A DNA stretch of 64,000 bases, taken from Monilinia fructicola. Lineage: Eukaryota > Ascomycota > Leotiomycetes > Helotiales > Sclerotiniaceae. The position numbers were made by a program, and so were the translations under genes. The stretch is taken from the NCBI GenBank assembly GCA_008692225.1, contig VICG01000007.1, positions 1,089,501-1,153,500 of the forward strand, written 5' to 3'. Positions within the stretch are counted from its first letter, which is position 1, and each line of letters starts with the position of its first letter. A model generated the notes under the pieces. It made no database searches. It was not told the origin of the DNA and was given only the letters and a program-made list of their open reading frames with translations. Positions 21,595-32,504 of this stretch are shown here, one piece after another.

Positions 21595-23435
21595 ATGCGC
21601 GGCTTAAATTCTTTGGCACTTTTCCTTGCGGCCTCTGCCACTTCCGTGGTAGCTATTCTACCACATCATGAAGCTCATGCCAAATATGCAAAGAAGGCCC
21701 AGCCGAAGAAAATCTTTCCCAGGCAACCTGCAACGAGATCAAAATCGCCTTCGAAGTACTTGACAAATTCAACGGCTGGTAAGTTGTTTTTCAATTTGTT
21801 TACATTGTATGCAATCTGCGATCAAAAGAGTGTGTGTTGATATTGGCTCTAGCTTTCGCCGTCAATGGAACCGCATTGCCCGAGATTGATTTCGACATTG
21901 GTGAATCGTATGCTGGAACTTTACCCATTAGCACAAATGCTACCGATAACAATCGATTGTGGTTTTGGTTTTTCCCTTCTGAGAATCCTTTGGCGGAAAA
22001 AGAAATTACAATTTGGTTGAATGGTGGTGTAAGTTCCGATACTCAAGAGGCCCTTTGGCCTACAAGTAGAAGACATAGCTAATACACTCTTAGCCAGGAT
22101 GCTCATCGCTCGATGGTCTTTTCCAAGAAAATGGACCTTTCAGTTGGCAGCCTGGCACATACGCACCTATCCCAAATCCGTATTCATGGACTAATTTGAC
22201 CAACATGATCTGGATCGATCAACCGGTTAGTACTGGATACTCCCCCGGAGATATTCTTGTCAATGATCAGATTGATGTTGGCAATCAATTCGCCGGGTTC
22301 TGGAAGAATTTCATCAACACGTTCAGCCTGCAAGGATACAAGATTTATATTACGGGTGAGAGTTATGCTGGGCAATACATTCCATATATTGCTAGCAACT
22401 TTCTGGATCGTAATGATACGACTTACTACAATCTGAAGGGTATTCAGGTAGGTTATTATGCAAGAACATTTGTAGGTCATGTGCTGACCAGATATTCAGA
22501 TTAATGACCCTTCAATGAACGACTTTGATACAATGGGATCGGCCCCTGTCACAGCTGCAGCTCTGTACTATCAAAACGTCATAAACCTTAACGATACATA
22601 TATTGCAAACATTACTGCACGAGCAAAGTCATGTGGATACACCGATTTCCTCGAACAGTCTTTAGTGTTCCCTCCAACTGGACCAATTCCAACGGCTCCA
22701 AGCTCGGCTGAATATGGATGCGACCTTTATGATGATATTTACAACGCTGTTTACTATGTCAACCCATGTTTCAACATCTACCATCTCACAGATTTCTGTC
22801 CATACTTATGGAATGAACTCGGATTCCCATCGCTTTCTGGAGGTCCTAATAACTATTTCAACCGTACCGATGTCAAAAAAGTACTCCATGCTCCAGTAGA
22901 CGTTGATTACTTCGTCTGCGCTGGGGGATCAAACTTGTTCCCAAATGGAGACGAATCCATTCCATCCGCTCTCGGTCCTCTTCCCTCTGTCATCGAACGC
23001 ACCAATAACGTTATTATTGGCCACGGTCTCCTCGATTTCCTTCTCTTTGCCAATGGTTCCCTGATCACCATCCAAAACATGACCTGGAACGGCCTTCAAG
23101 GATTCCAAGAAGCTCCTTCCACAAGCCAAAACTTCTACGTCCCATACCATGAATCTCTCGGCACAATCCTCTCCCTCGTCAACAATGCTGAGCCCAATAA
23201 CCCACCACAATACGACACAGCTGGCGCTGGGTTCCAGGGAACTTGGCACACGGAGAGAGGACTCACTTTCTCGACGGTCAATTTGGCAGGTCACGAGATT
23301 CCACAATACACCCCTGGAGCGGGATACAGACAATTGGAGTTCTTGTTGGGAAGAATTGCAAATTTGAGTGTGGTAGGGGACTATACAACTCAGACGGGAA
23401 ATTTCACGGGGGTTAGTGCGCCATTGAAGATGTGA
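21595..23435 (+). CDS. Secreted serine carboxypeptidase, S10 family
   Basis: Exons are 21595-21778, 21853-22028, 22094-22447 and 22500-23435, giving 549 residues with all phases consistent. A signal peptide ([20 protein letters not shown]) is followed by a short pro-region. The core shows [20 protein letters not shown] (oxyanion and substrate site) and [12 protein letters not shown] with the catalytic Ser. The charge-relay Asp is probably in [13 protein letters not shown] and the His in [10 protein letters not shown]. Several N-glycosylation sites (NATD, NRTD, NMTW) fit an extracellular or vacuolar enzyme. It removes C-terminal residues from peptides at acid pH. Subfamily and exact preference are not determined. 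Confidence 0.95.
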
Positions 23436-23991
23436 GGGTTGGGGCATTGAGGTCATGAATGAAATGAGAAACAAGAGATATGAAGTCTTCGGACTACGGT
23501 ATTTCGAATATTAATGAATCTTATGATAACATGTATTACAATAGATGAATTTGCTCTTTGTGAGATGAATCAAGGCGTGATGCTCTCTCTGTGAGATGTT
23601 GACTTCTATTTCATAATCTTACAATACCACAAATAGTATCTCAATGATAATCACTCCTCATTGCATCGATAGGAACATAGCCCTCAAAGCCCCCGAGAGT
23701 ATGATCACCACGCTCACGAGGCGGGACAAAGATTGAAGAGACAATTGAGAGAGCTAAATAGCTCAAGCGGAAGCTCAACCCCTTCATCTCCTCGATCCCG
23801 TCGCACCGTTCGCTTATAGCTTTCAATTTAGGTTACCTTCTCTTTCCCAAAAGCATAAGAGACCCTGGAAAGAGTGAGAAATTTAACCTCCAAATGTATC
23901 TATCTATGCCATTTTGCGAGGCTTATTATCCTCTGGACCGCGATGTCATTTCTACTCCGTAAAATAAACCCATGAGCGGCTTTTCATTGTA

Positions 23992-24060
23992 TCCGGAGAA
24001 CTCATTCTCCGTTCATTGAATGGGGGCCAGCCCCCAAACCCCCAAAGCTCGCTGCGCTCG
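23992..24060. repeat. Cluster of GC-rich hairpins
   Basis: Two hairpins lie close together. CGGAGAA and TTCTCCG are separated by CTCA (23993-24010), and GGGGGC and GCCCCC by CA (24022-24035). A further C-tract and the inverted-like GCTCGCTGCGCTCG end the block at 24060. It stands out from AT-rich surroundings in a gene-free 1.3-kb stretch (23436-24708). Confidence 0.6.
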
Positions 24061-24733
24061 AAATGTTGGAAATTTGTAATTCCACAGTTCTACTTGTGAG
24101 ATGAAAATTTCTATTTTTCTATTTTTCTACCTTTGTTCCAAATAGTTCTAGTCTGTTTCTACGCCAGTGGTGCCTGGAAACTTCATTGTCGTGCCGTTAG
24201 TTTGTACTCGTGGGCATTTACGCGCACGGCGTCGAACATGCCACCAGTAACACCACTGTCCGGCGCGTCTGCTGCATCTGCTTTGGGATGCTACCGAGCA
24301 AGTACATACACTAGGTGGTGATGTGCGCCGGGGTGAGCACAGCATGAGCACAGCATGGCATGCGCTGCGCCACAGGGCGCCACAAACCGAAACCTGGCCC
24401 GCCACAGGTTTGTCATGGCGTTGTTGACATGTGAAGCTAGGTTCGTCGGACAAAGCAGGAAGCAACTTCCCAACATAACAGAGCAGGACCCGACTGGCAT
24501 CCGTCCCCAGTAGCTTTGACGATATTTGTGAGTTCTGAGCTGTTGGATGGTTGTTTTGTTGGGATACTTATTGTTAAGGAATTTACCTACCTAGGTATCT
24601 ACCTATCTACCTATCTACCCACCTACGTCCCTACCTACCTACCTCCATGATCTCGCAAACGATAATTCAACATCTCTTAATACCCGTGTTTGATCCTCCC
24701 AATCCACCATGATTAATAATTCATGGGCTGAAT

Positions 24734-26454
24734 ATGTCTTTATACGAATTTGTATTTTTTGCGCTGCAGAGCATCCCATTCATTAGTTTAGCCTACTGTT
24801 TTGGTCGTGGCCTCGCTCCTCTCTTGCTGAATGATGAATTTGACGAATTTCCGCGGGGATTGGAACTTGTGTGTCTGGCTGAATCTCTCTTCTTCCTCTT
24901 TTGCTTCCTGCCATATCGCGTCTGGCTTCAGCGAGAAGCGGTACATCCGCCGGCCCCTTCGCAAGAAGAGAGGGCTGTATTATATCAGAGGTGTGCGGAC
25001 AATATCACGGATCCCGAGGCGTATTTGCAGCAATGGTTCTTGGGGGCGGATATCAGGGAGATCAGGAGAGACAATGTGAAGGAATTCCTGCTTTGGGCTT
25101 TCTTTAATCGCGGGGGACCTCCTGGTGATGATGACGAGGAGTTGGAGGGCTATATTGGGATCTTGGAGAAGCAGTTGGGGAGGGAGATATTGGAAGGGAG
25201 GGGAAATGCTAAATGTTTGAGATTGACGTTGGATGAGGTTTCTATGTCGCATCGGAGTTTGATTTGGTATTGTGTGAGTGCGCCTACTACTCTACGTCTC
25301 ATTGGTGATACTAATGTTGCCTGTCGTAGTGTGTTGGATTCGTTGACTTCTTAACCTTCTGTTCCCTCCGCTATCATGGCTTCGACTTTCATCGTACGAG
25401 TCTCAAACAATCCCTCAGCATCATACCCATTCGCCCCCACGCTTTCCTTACCACTCGTCACTCTCCCGCGAAACATATCTCCTACTGGCACCGACCACAT
25501 ACTTCAAAGACCAAACTTCCGGTTGTTTTCATTCATGGCATCGGCATCGGCCTTTACCCATATACAAAATTCCTCAATGAACTCAATGCCTCGACCGGTA
25601 CACCTGATGATCACATTGGTATACTCGCCCTTGAGATAATGAACATCAGTTTCCGACTTACTCATTCTGCCCTGTCCCGCGAAGAAACTGCCCTCGAAAT
25701 ATTTCAAATAATAAGTCAGCATCTCGGGCCGGATCAGAAGTTTGTCCTAGTGTCTCACTCGTATGGCACAGTGATAACTACGAACCTCCTCCGCTCACCA
25801 CTTTTATCTCCGCGCATTGGCCCTATTGTTCTCATCGATCCTGTCTCTATTTGTCTACACTTGCCCTCTGTAGCATTCAATTTTACACGTCGAATCCCGA
25901 GGGATGCAAATGAGTACCAGCTATATTATTTTGCGAGTTTGGATCCAGGAGTAAGTCATACTTTGAGTAGAAAATTTTTCTGGAATGAAAATGTTCTATG
26001 GAAAGAGGATTTCGAGGGGAGGAAGGTTACGGCAAGTTTGGCAGGGAAAGATTTGATTGTGGATACAGAGGCCGTGTGCAGATATTTGTGCTGTGGGAAT
26101 TTATCTGGGAAGTCAACTCCAAGCGTCAGGACAGTGAATGCAAATACGAATGGGACTGTAAAAAGTCCCTTGAGTTTGAAAATTCCACTGTTAATTGAGA
26201 TTGATGAGTCGGAAGTTCGAGAGGAGGCAAGAACTGTGAATGTGGATGTAATTGGGTCGGAGAACGACGAAGAAGGTATTCAAGATGATGAGATTGATGA
26301 AGAGGATAATGAAGAGTGGAAGTATAGAGAATGGAAGGGTGTTGGGACAGAAGTTCTGTGGTTTGGGTCATTAGATCATGCTCAGGTTTTTGATAAAAGA
26401 GGAACGAGGAGAAGAATTATCGATGTTGTGAGGAAGTATTGTGAAGACGATTAG
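24734..26454 (+). CDS. Membrane-anchored alpha/beta hydrolase
   Basis: Exons are 24734-25273 and 25330-26454, giving 554 residues. N-terminal hydrophobic segments (VFFALQSIPFISLAYCFG and LVCLAESLFFLFCFLPYRVW) anchor the protein. A charged middle region follows. After the 56-nt intron comes a hydrolase fold with HGIGIG (oxyanion loop), then VLVSHSYGTVITTNLL with the nucleophile in SHSYG, and LIDPVSICL. The likely His is in GSLDHAQVF near the end. The tail before it is acidic (EEGIQDDEIDEEDNEEW). This is a conserved fungal hypothetical hydrolase whose substrate is unknown. The start is uncertain: an ATG at 24709 with a CCACC context reads NNSWAEYVFIRICIF and would join this frame if the T-run at 24755-24760 were one base shorter. 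Confidence 0.85.
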
Positions 26455-26911
26455 TGGCGGGGATCGTAGAAAACAAAATCGAGACTTTGGGTAAGAGGGG
26501 GGAGTAGAGGGGTAGTAGAATAGATCACCTGGTAGACATCAAGACTTCAGATAGATGGATGCAGACATAGTACACTCCAGGCGGAATTGTACGTGTAGTA
26601 ATACTAGAACATGCTTTCTCAAAGGCCGAGTTTATTAAATCTCATGATTATGATATATATGACACAGATGTGAGGGCAAAGGATCAAGAAAGGTCAAAGC
26701 TATCCATATCCATGGATCGATCGGTTATGTACATGGGCAATGGGCAGTTGGCAATGGGCATTGATGGATGCAGATGGTACGATACTTTCCCTTACCTACC
26801 TAGGCAGGTGGATACCAGGACGCCCAACCTGGAAACTGCAAGAGCAGCTGGCTGCTGAGGCTTGATGTAGAAATCTATGCCTCAGGCATAAAGTGATACC
26901 CAGAGGGGTCT

Positions 26912-26947
<36 letters not shown>
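26912..26947. repeat. Five tandem copies of CCACTAG
   Basis: The heptamer CCACTAG is repeated exactly five times with no spacer, inside the roughly 900-base region between the hydrolase and the RPEL gene (26455-27392). A looser TACAAG repeat (about 27130-27260) lies in the leader of the RPEL gene. Confidence 0.9.
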
Positions 26948-27392
26948 GGCCCGAGCCCCGCATCCACGCTTATTACTGTATCATCATTCCGTCATTGGTT
27001 GCTGGGGTATTCAAACAGCTGGAACTAGCTAGTTCAAGCTTGCTAAGTTCTAACAGACCATTTGGGGTTCCCAGATTTCATCACGAGTCCAACTATTTCC
27101 AAGTTCAAGCTTTTGTTCCTGTTTTGCGATAGCAACCAGATACAAGTTACAACCAACTTCAATACAAGGTACACTGTACAAGCTACAAGGTACAAGCTAC
27201 AAACTACTTGTCCATACAAATAAATACTAGGTACCTACAAAGATACAAGAGATACAAGCGACATCTCGATACGCAACTTCTTGTTCTCTTGAAAACTTAC
27301 AACTTCTTAGAAGACTTTTGATCAAAAACAAACCTCATCATCCATTCGATTCGATTCCATTCAATTTGATCTCATTTCCACTTTGCGCAAGG

Positions 27393-28078
27393 ATGTCCGA
27401 ACAAATCCAAGATCAAGAACGTGCTGAACCCCTCATCGATACAACTCCAATCGTGAGACCGGCTCAACATGAGCGTCAAAAGAGTCTGGAGAAATTATAT
27501 GCCGATAGACCTACGGCTCATGAATTGAAGGAGAGGCACATCTTGTTGGATACAGATGCCGCGCCGTATGTTTCTCCCCTTTGTCTCTTCTCTCCCGCGT
27601 GCGTGAGCGAGAATCAATGCGCTGATTGCGGGGTAAATCAATAGTGGGCTTCAGAGCGCGCAACACGCTCTCGAACAACAAAGGATTTCGGATAGTTTGA
27701 AGAAGAATTTGGAACATCGTCCCACGAAGGAGGATTTGGTTGAACGTGTGTATTAGTTTCTTTCCCCTCCTCTCATTTCGGTGCGATTGAGATGCGTGCA
27801 GCGATGCTAATCTTGAGTTTACCATAGGTAATATCCTTGCCTCCTCGACCGCGGCCCCGGGTATCCAAGCACAGCAGAAAGAACTCGAGAAGCATATGCG
27901 GGCGGATAGTCTCAATGAAAAGTTGAGCCATCGTCCGCAGCCGGAGGAATTGGTTCATAAGGGTGTTTTGAAGGAAGATCCTACTAGTCCGATTGAGGGG
28001 GGTGATAGGGAGAGCGCGGAGAAGAGATATGAGGAGGCAATTGAGGAGGAATATGCTAAGAGGGAGGGTGGTGCTTAG
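27393..28078 (+). CDS. RPEL-repeat protein
   Basis: Exons are 27393-27565, 27645-27745 and 27828-28078, giving 174 residues with phases that close exactly. Three RPEL-like motifs occur at even spacing: DRPTAHELKERHIL, HRPTKEDLVERNIL and HRPQPEELVHKGVL. Each of the first two is followed by a linker ending in AAPG (DTDAAPGLQ and SSTAAPGIQ). The tail is Glu/Lys-rich (EKRYEEAIEEEYAKREGG). In animals RPEL motifs bind monomeric actin and control nuclear entry of MRTF factors; the role in fungi is little described. Two of the three repeats keep the Arg-Pro and Glu-Leu pair; the middle one has Asp-Leu. A full coiled or signal region is absent, so it is probably cytosolic or nuclear. Confidence 0.88.
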
Positions 28079-29622
28079 ATGATTCGACTTGAGTGGGATG
28101 AAAACTGAGGATGTGGGCGAGAATGGAGATGAGCGGGCTTTCTGGTTTTCAAGTGCATGGAGTTGTCAACATATTTGGGATGAATTGGGCTGTAAATGCA
28201 AGCTTAAAAATACGAAAAACGAATCTGGGATTGAGAGGGTCCATGGATGGATGTGAAGATGAAAACGAAGATGGGACAAAGGACCGGAGACACAGGTACG
28301 AATGGGTATGGGACCGATACGCGAACTCTAGCTTCAGCGAAATTTTGCAACTTTCTGGCAGTGAGATGAATGATACCGAATTTTTCTACAAGACATGTCT
28401 TATTTACGTATGCGTACTCATCTTCTAGTCCCATCCATCCCCACGCATTCACTACCATAATGCAAGTCCGCTCAACGATCTCGTCCACCCAAGCGAAATC
28501 ACTTAATACCAATCCATCAGGCGAACCCCTATTCATGCATGAGCCTACTTAGACTCGATCCTCAAATCAAACGCACCCCCTTACCGCGGCCGGTAAAGAT
28601 CATCTGTACGCCCGCTTACATGACGCTGGATCGATCGTACGAAGCCATCATGCGTGACTGCAGCTGTAGCGGCGATATCACGCGATAATCACCGCACTGG
28701 GATGATGTACTCGTTACTTGGGTTTAGAGCGGGTATGCACGAGGGTTGAGGTGAGGGTGCTATGTCTGCATCTGCGTTTGCGTCTGCGTTTGCGTAGATA
28801 CATACCCATCTTCAATCTTGAGGCTCAACACACTTGTGGTTTGCTGGGTTGTGTGGTGTGATGCGATGTGATGTGATGCGATGCGATGGAATGGTGGTGG
28901 ATGGATAGATGAGAGAATGGTGTCGATTTTAGAGATGCAGAGATCTGGGAAGGTTGGACAGATAGATGTGTTACAGTAGGGGGTGATGGAATGGCTTTTG
29001 AGTAGGTTGGAGAGGAGGAGGGGAAGATATGCGGCACCTTGTGCGGTGATTTTTCAGGGGGGGCGGGGCCAGTGAGGTGGGGGATGGAAGGTGGATATGA
29101 CAAGTTGAGTTTGGTGAGGATTCTCTGGTGATTTATGCGGGGGTTTGTTTCGTCTACTCCTGCGGTGATGGGTTCTCTGGTGATGAGTACTCGATACTTT
29201 ACATTTTCAGCCGTTAAGAATCTCACCTCGAAACCAGGCGGGGTGCATTCATCCTGTGCGTAGAAGTTGAGAGGTTTTATTCATCTATTCGCTATAGTAG
29301 TATACAGTATTGGTATCAGGCATCATGAATGTTTGTGCCTGCCTACTCTCACTCCATCCCTCAACCTAGTATTCATCCAATCATTCATCCATCCCAAGCA
29401 GAATCTCCTCATTCAAATCATGCACTCGTGCACGTCATGGAAACTTTTATTTTTGGACGCCCCTCGAGTTCATATGTATACATTGCATTCCATGTACCGT
29501 GGGATGATGGTAAGATTTAGCGTCTCGTTATATCTTTGCGAGAAAAATCTCCACATCTATTAACACAACTTCGAATATGACCATTCATGTTAGTTCTTCC
29601 AACCACCTCCAGCAACATGAAA
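28079..29622. other. Intergenic with simple repeats
   Basis: About 1.5 kb with no recognised gene. A degenerate CTGCGT/TTGCGT hexamer repeat lies at about 28765-28796 and a GATGC/GATGT pentamer repeat at about 28857-28890. The minus-strand frame 28825-29226 is a by-product of these repeats (runs of His/Ser) and is not called as a gene. Confidence 0.55.
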
Positions 29623-32097
29623 TTACTTCTTATGTCTATCGGCTTGTGCCTTTTCGTAGTTGGAAATGAGCTCTTTTCTAGATGGGTATTAGTATGCGTA
29701 TACTGAAAGAACTGGCGAGGATACTTAAGAAACTTACTGTAATTGTCCTGGGGCTGGAGCATAGTGACTGAATTCCATACCAAACTCTCCCTTTCCTTGA
29801 GTCGCTGCTCTCAATTGAGAGCTAAACCCGAACATAGCATTCAAACTACAATCCGCAGTGAGGGTGAAATCTTCTGGGCCGATCTCTGTATCACTGATAA
29901 TAGCATTTCTCTTATTCAGCAGACCAACAATGTTACCCTGGAATTCGTTGGGTGCTGTGATGGTCGTCTTCATGAGAGGCTCAAGAACTTGTGGCTTGCC
30001 TTCTTTGAAAGCTTTGCGGAAAGCTTGTTGAGTGGCGTTCTTGAAAGCCATTTCAGAAGAATCAGTCATATGGGTTGCACCATCATTAACAACCATATGT
30101 GTACCGAGAACGGGGTGACCGAGAAGAGGACCCTTTTCACAAGAAGCAAGGAAACCCTTTTCGCAAGCGAACAAAAACTTGTCGGAAATGGAACCTCCAG
30201 TAACTTCTTCCTTGAAAGTGGATGGGGTATAACCGTTTGGACCAGGCTCAATAGGCTCCAGGAAACCGACGACACGAGCATAATCACCAGCACCTCCGGT
30301 TTGCTTCTTGAGAGTGTGATCGAAAGTGACATGTTCGGTAATTGTCTCTCTGTAAGCGACTTGAGGTTTACCTGTTTCAACTTCGACCTTGTACTCTCTC
30401 TTCATTCGCTCAACGTAAATATCAAGATGCAATTCTCCCATTCCGGAAATAATGGTTTCCTGACTCTCGGCATCGACGTGGACACGGAATGTTGGATCCT
30501 CACGCTGGAATCGATTCATAGCTTTACTGAAGTTGGATCCATCTTTGGTTGTCTTTGGCTTGATGGACAAGGAAATAACAGGATCTGGTACGAACATAGA
30601 AGACATCGAGTACGGTAAACCACCATCAGTGAAAGTATCTCCAGAAGCACAATCGACTCCAAAGACAGCACAGATCTCTCCAGCACCGATTTCAGGAACT
30701 TCCTCCATCTCGTTAGAGTGCATTCGTACGATTCTGGGAATCTTTACTCTCTTGTCAGTTCTAGCATTGAACACGTTCATACCCTTCCTTAAAGATCCTT
30801 GGTAAACTCGAATGTATGTCAATTGACCATAATTACTTTCTTCGAGCTTGAAAGCTAAGCCGACGAATGGGAGTTCGTTGTAGGAGACAAGCTTCACAGG
30901 AGCTTCAGCTCTTCGCTTGTCCAGTGCCAAGTTCTCGACTTCAGCAGGATTTGGTAAATAGTCACAAACTGCATCAAGCATAGGCTGCACCGACTTGTCT
31001 GCCAAAGCACTTCCCATCAAGACAGGAGTGAATTTCAAGTTAATGGTTGCCCGTCTGATGGCAGCTTTCATTTGCTCAATAGATGGAGTCTTCTCATCCA
31101 AGAAGATCTCAGCGATTTCATCATCAACATCGGCCAAAGTTTCGATCAACAGAGCTCTCTTCTCCTCGCATAATTGCTTGAGTTCCTCCGGAATTTCATC
31201 GGTTTCCCTGATGACTTCTCCCTTGGGTCCGTCGTTGTAGATAGCCTTCATTCTGATCAAATCAACGACACCATTGAAGCTGTCTTCTGAACCAATTGGG
31301 ACTTGAAGTGCTGCTGCTGGGATTCGTAGCTTTTGGTTGATTTGTTCGACAGCCTTGAATGGGTTGGCACCCATTCTGTCCATCTTGTTGATAAAACTGA
31401 TACGAGGAACATTATATCTTCGCATTTGTCTGTCCACAGTGATCGTTTGACTCTGAACTCCACTAACAGCGCAAAGAATCATGACAGCTCCATCGAGCAC
31501 TCGCAAAGCTCTCTCGACCTCAATTGTGAAATCAATATGTCCTGGGGTATCGATCAAATTTATATGGTATTTCTCTTCCTTTCCGTTCTCAACCTTCACC
31601 CAGTCGCAGAATGTAGCTGCAGATTGAATTGTAATACCCTTTTCCCTCTCCAATTCCATGGAGTCCATCTTTGCGCCCACTGCATCCTTTCCTCTAACCT
31701 CGTGTATAGCATTGATTCGTCCTGTATAGAAAAGAACTCGTTCTGTGGCGGTTGTTTTGCCACTGTCGATATGTGCTGCAATACCAATATTTCTGACCCT
31801 CCTCAGCCGGTCCCTCTCTGCAGCATTTAGGTTATCTACAATTGCCTCTTGGGTAAGGGCTGATGGATCCGCCGCAGCCTTTTCTAACACAGCTTGCGCA
31901 ACACCGGCTCTGATAATTGGCGATTGAGAAAAATGTCTCCTGGTTCCCAACCCACCACCGAGTATCGCATTCCTTGCTCCGAGTCTTTGAACAGGCGCAT
32001 TCAAGCATAAAAATCTTGTTCTCGAAGCATTTCCACGTAGCACTCCAGCGCAAGCTTCGGATGAAGCCACAGCGCGGGCCACTCTATGCATACTCAT
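29623..32097 (-). CDS. MEF1: Mitochondrial elongation factor G
   Basis: Exons are 32097-29738 and 29677-29623, giving 804 residues. The open frame continues upstream of 32097 but the first ATG is there. It gives a basic, acid-free mitochondrial presequence ([16 protein letters not shown]). The GTPase domain shows [14 protein letters not shown] (G1), [11 protein letters not shown] (G2), DTPGHIDF (G3) and NKMDRMG (G4). Domains II-V follow, with [20 protein letters not shown] and the C-terminal [14 protein letters not shown]. The last intron (60 nt) restores the tail [18 protein letters not shown]. The factor moves tRNA and mRNA on mitochondrial ribosomes. Sequence and length match the family fully, and no frame break was seen in 2.4 kb. 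Confidence 0.96.
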
Positions 32098-32504
32098 GAT
32101 TGCTACTGGATTGTGGAATCGTTCATTTAATTCCTCAACATTGCTCAACTTTTTTTCTATTGACTGAATCTCGGAGTAAGTTTAGCCGAGCCCGTCCATA
32201 ATTTCTCCCTTCCCCTTCGATGGTTATCTTTCTTTTTGGAAATTCAGAAAGGATCTGCACAACTAAATGTTTTTGAGTGATATTGAAGTGTTCTAGTACG
32301 CAAGAGAACAAAACTCTCTTAGATCCATTGGGAGATATAGATATCCAAGTTTTTGAGGTTTGTTTTGAGGTTTGTTAAAAATCATACTCCCATTCGCTGG
32401 CCGGCTTATGTAACAATATAATTATTGTTCATATTGAAAAGCGTGACAGCGCGTCATCGTGTAGACCTTCTCGCGTTTCTGCTTGTCATTACAATGAGTC
32501 GAAC

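Noticed and set aside
22929..23474. Minus-strand ORF of 181 codons
   Set aside because: Antisense shadow of the last carboxypeptidase exon.
28825..29226. Minus-strand ORF of 133 codons, Ser/His-rich
   Set aside because: It arises from GATG-type simple repeats; no family and no conserved feature.
29743..30618. Plus-strand ORF of 291 codons
   Set aside because: It is the opposite-strand shadow of the mitochondrial EF-G gene, whose motifs are beyond doubt.
31333..31830. Plus-strand ORF of 165 codons
   Set aside because: Antisense shadow of the GTPase domain of EF-G.
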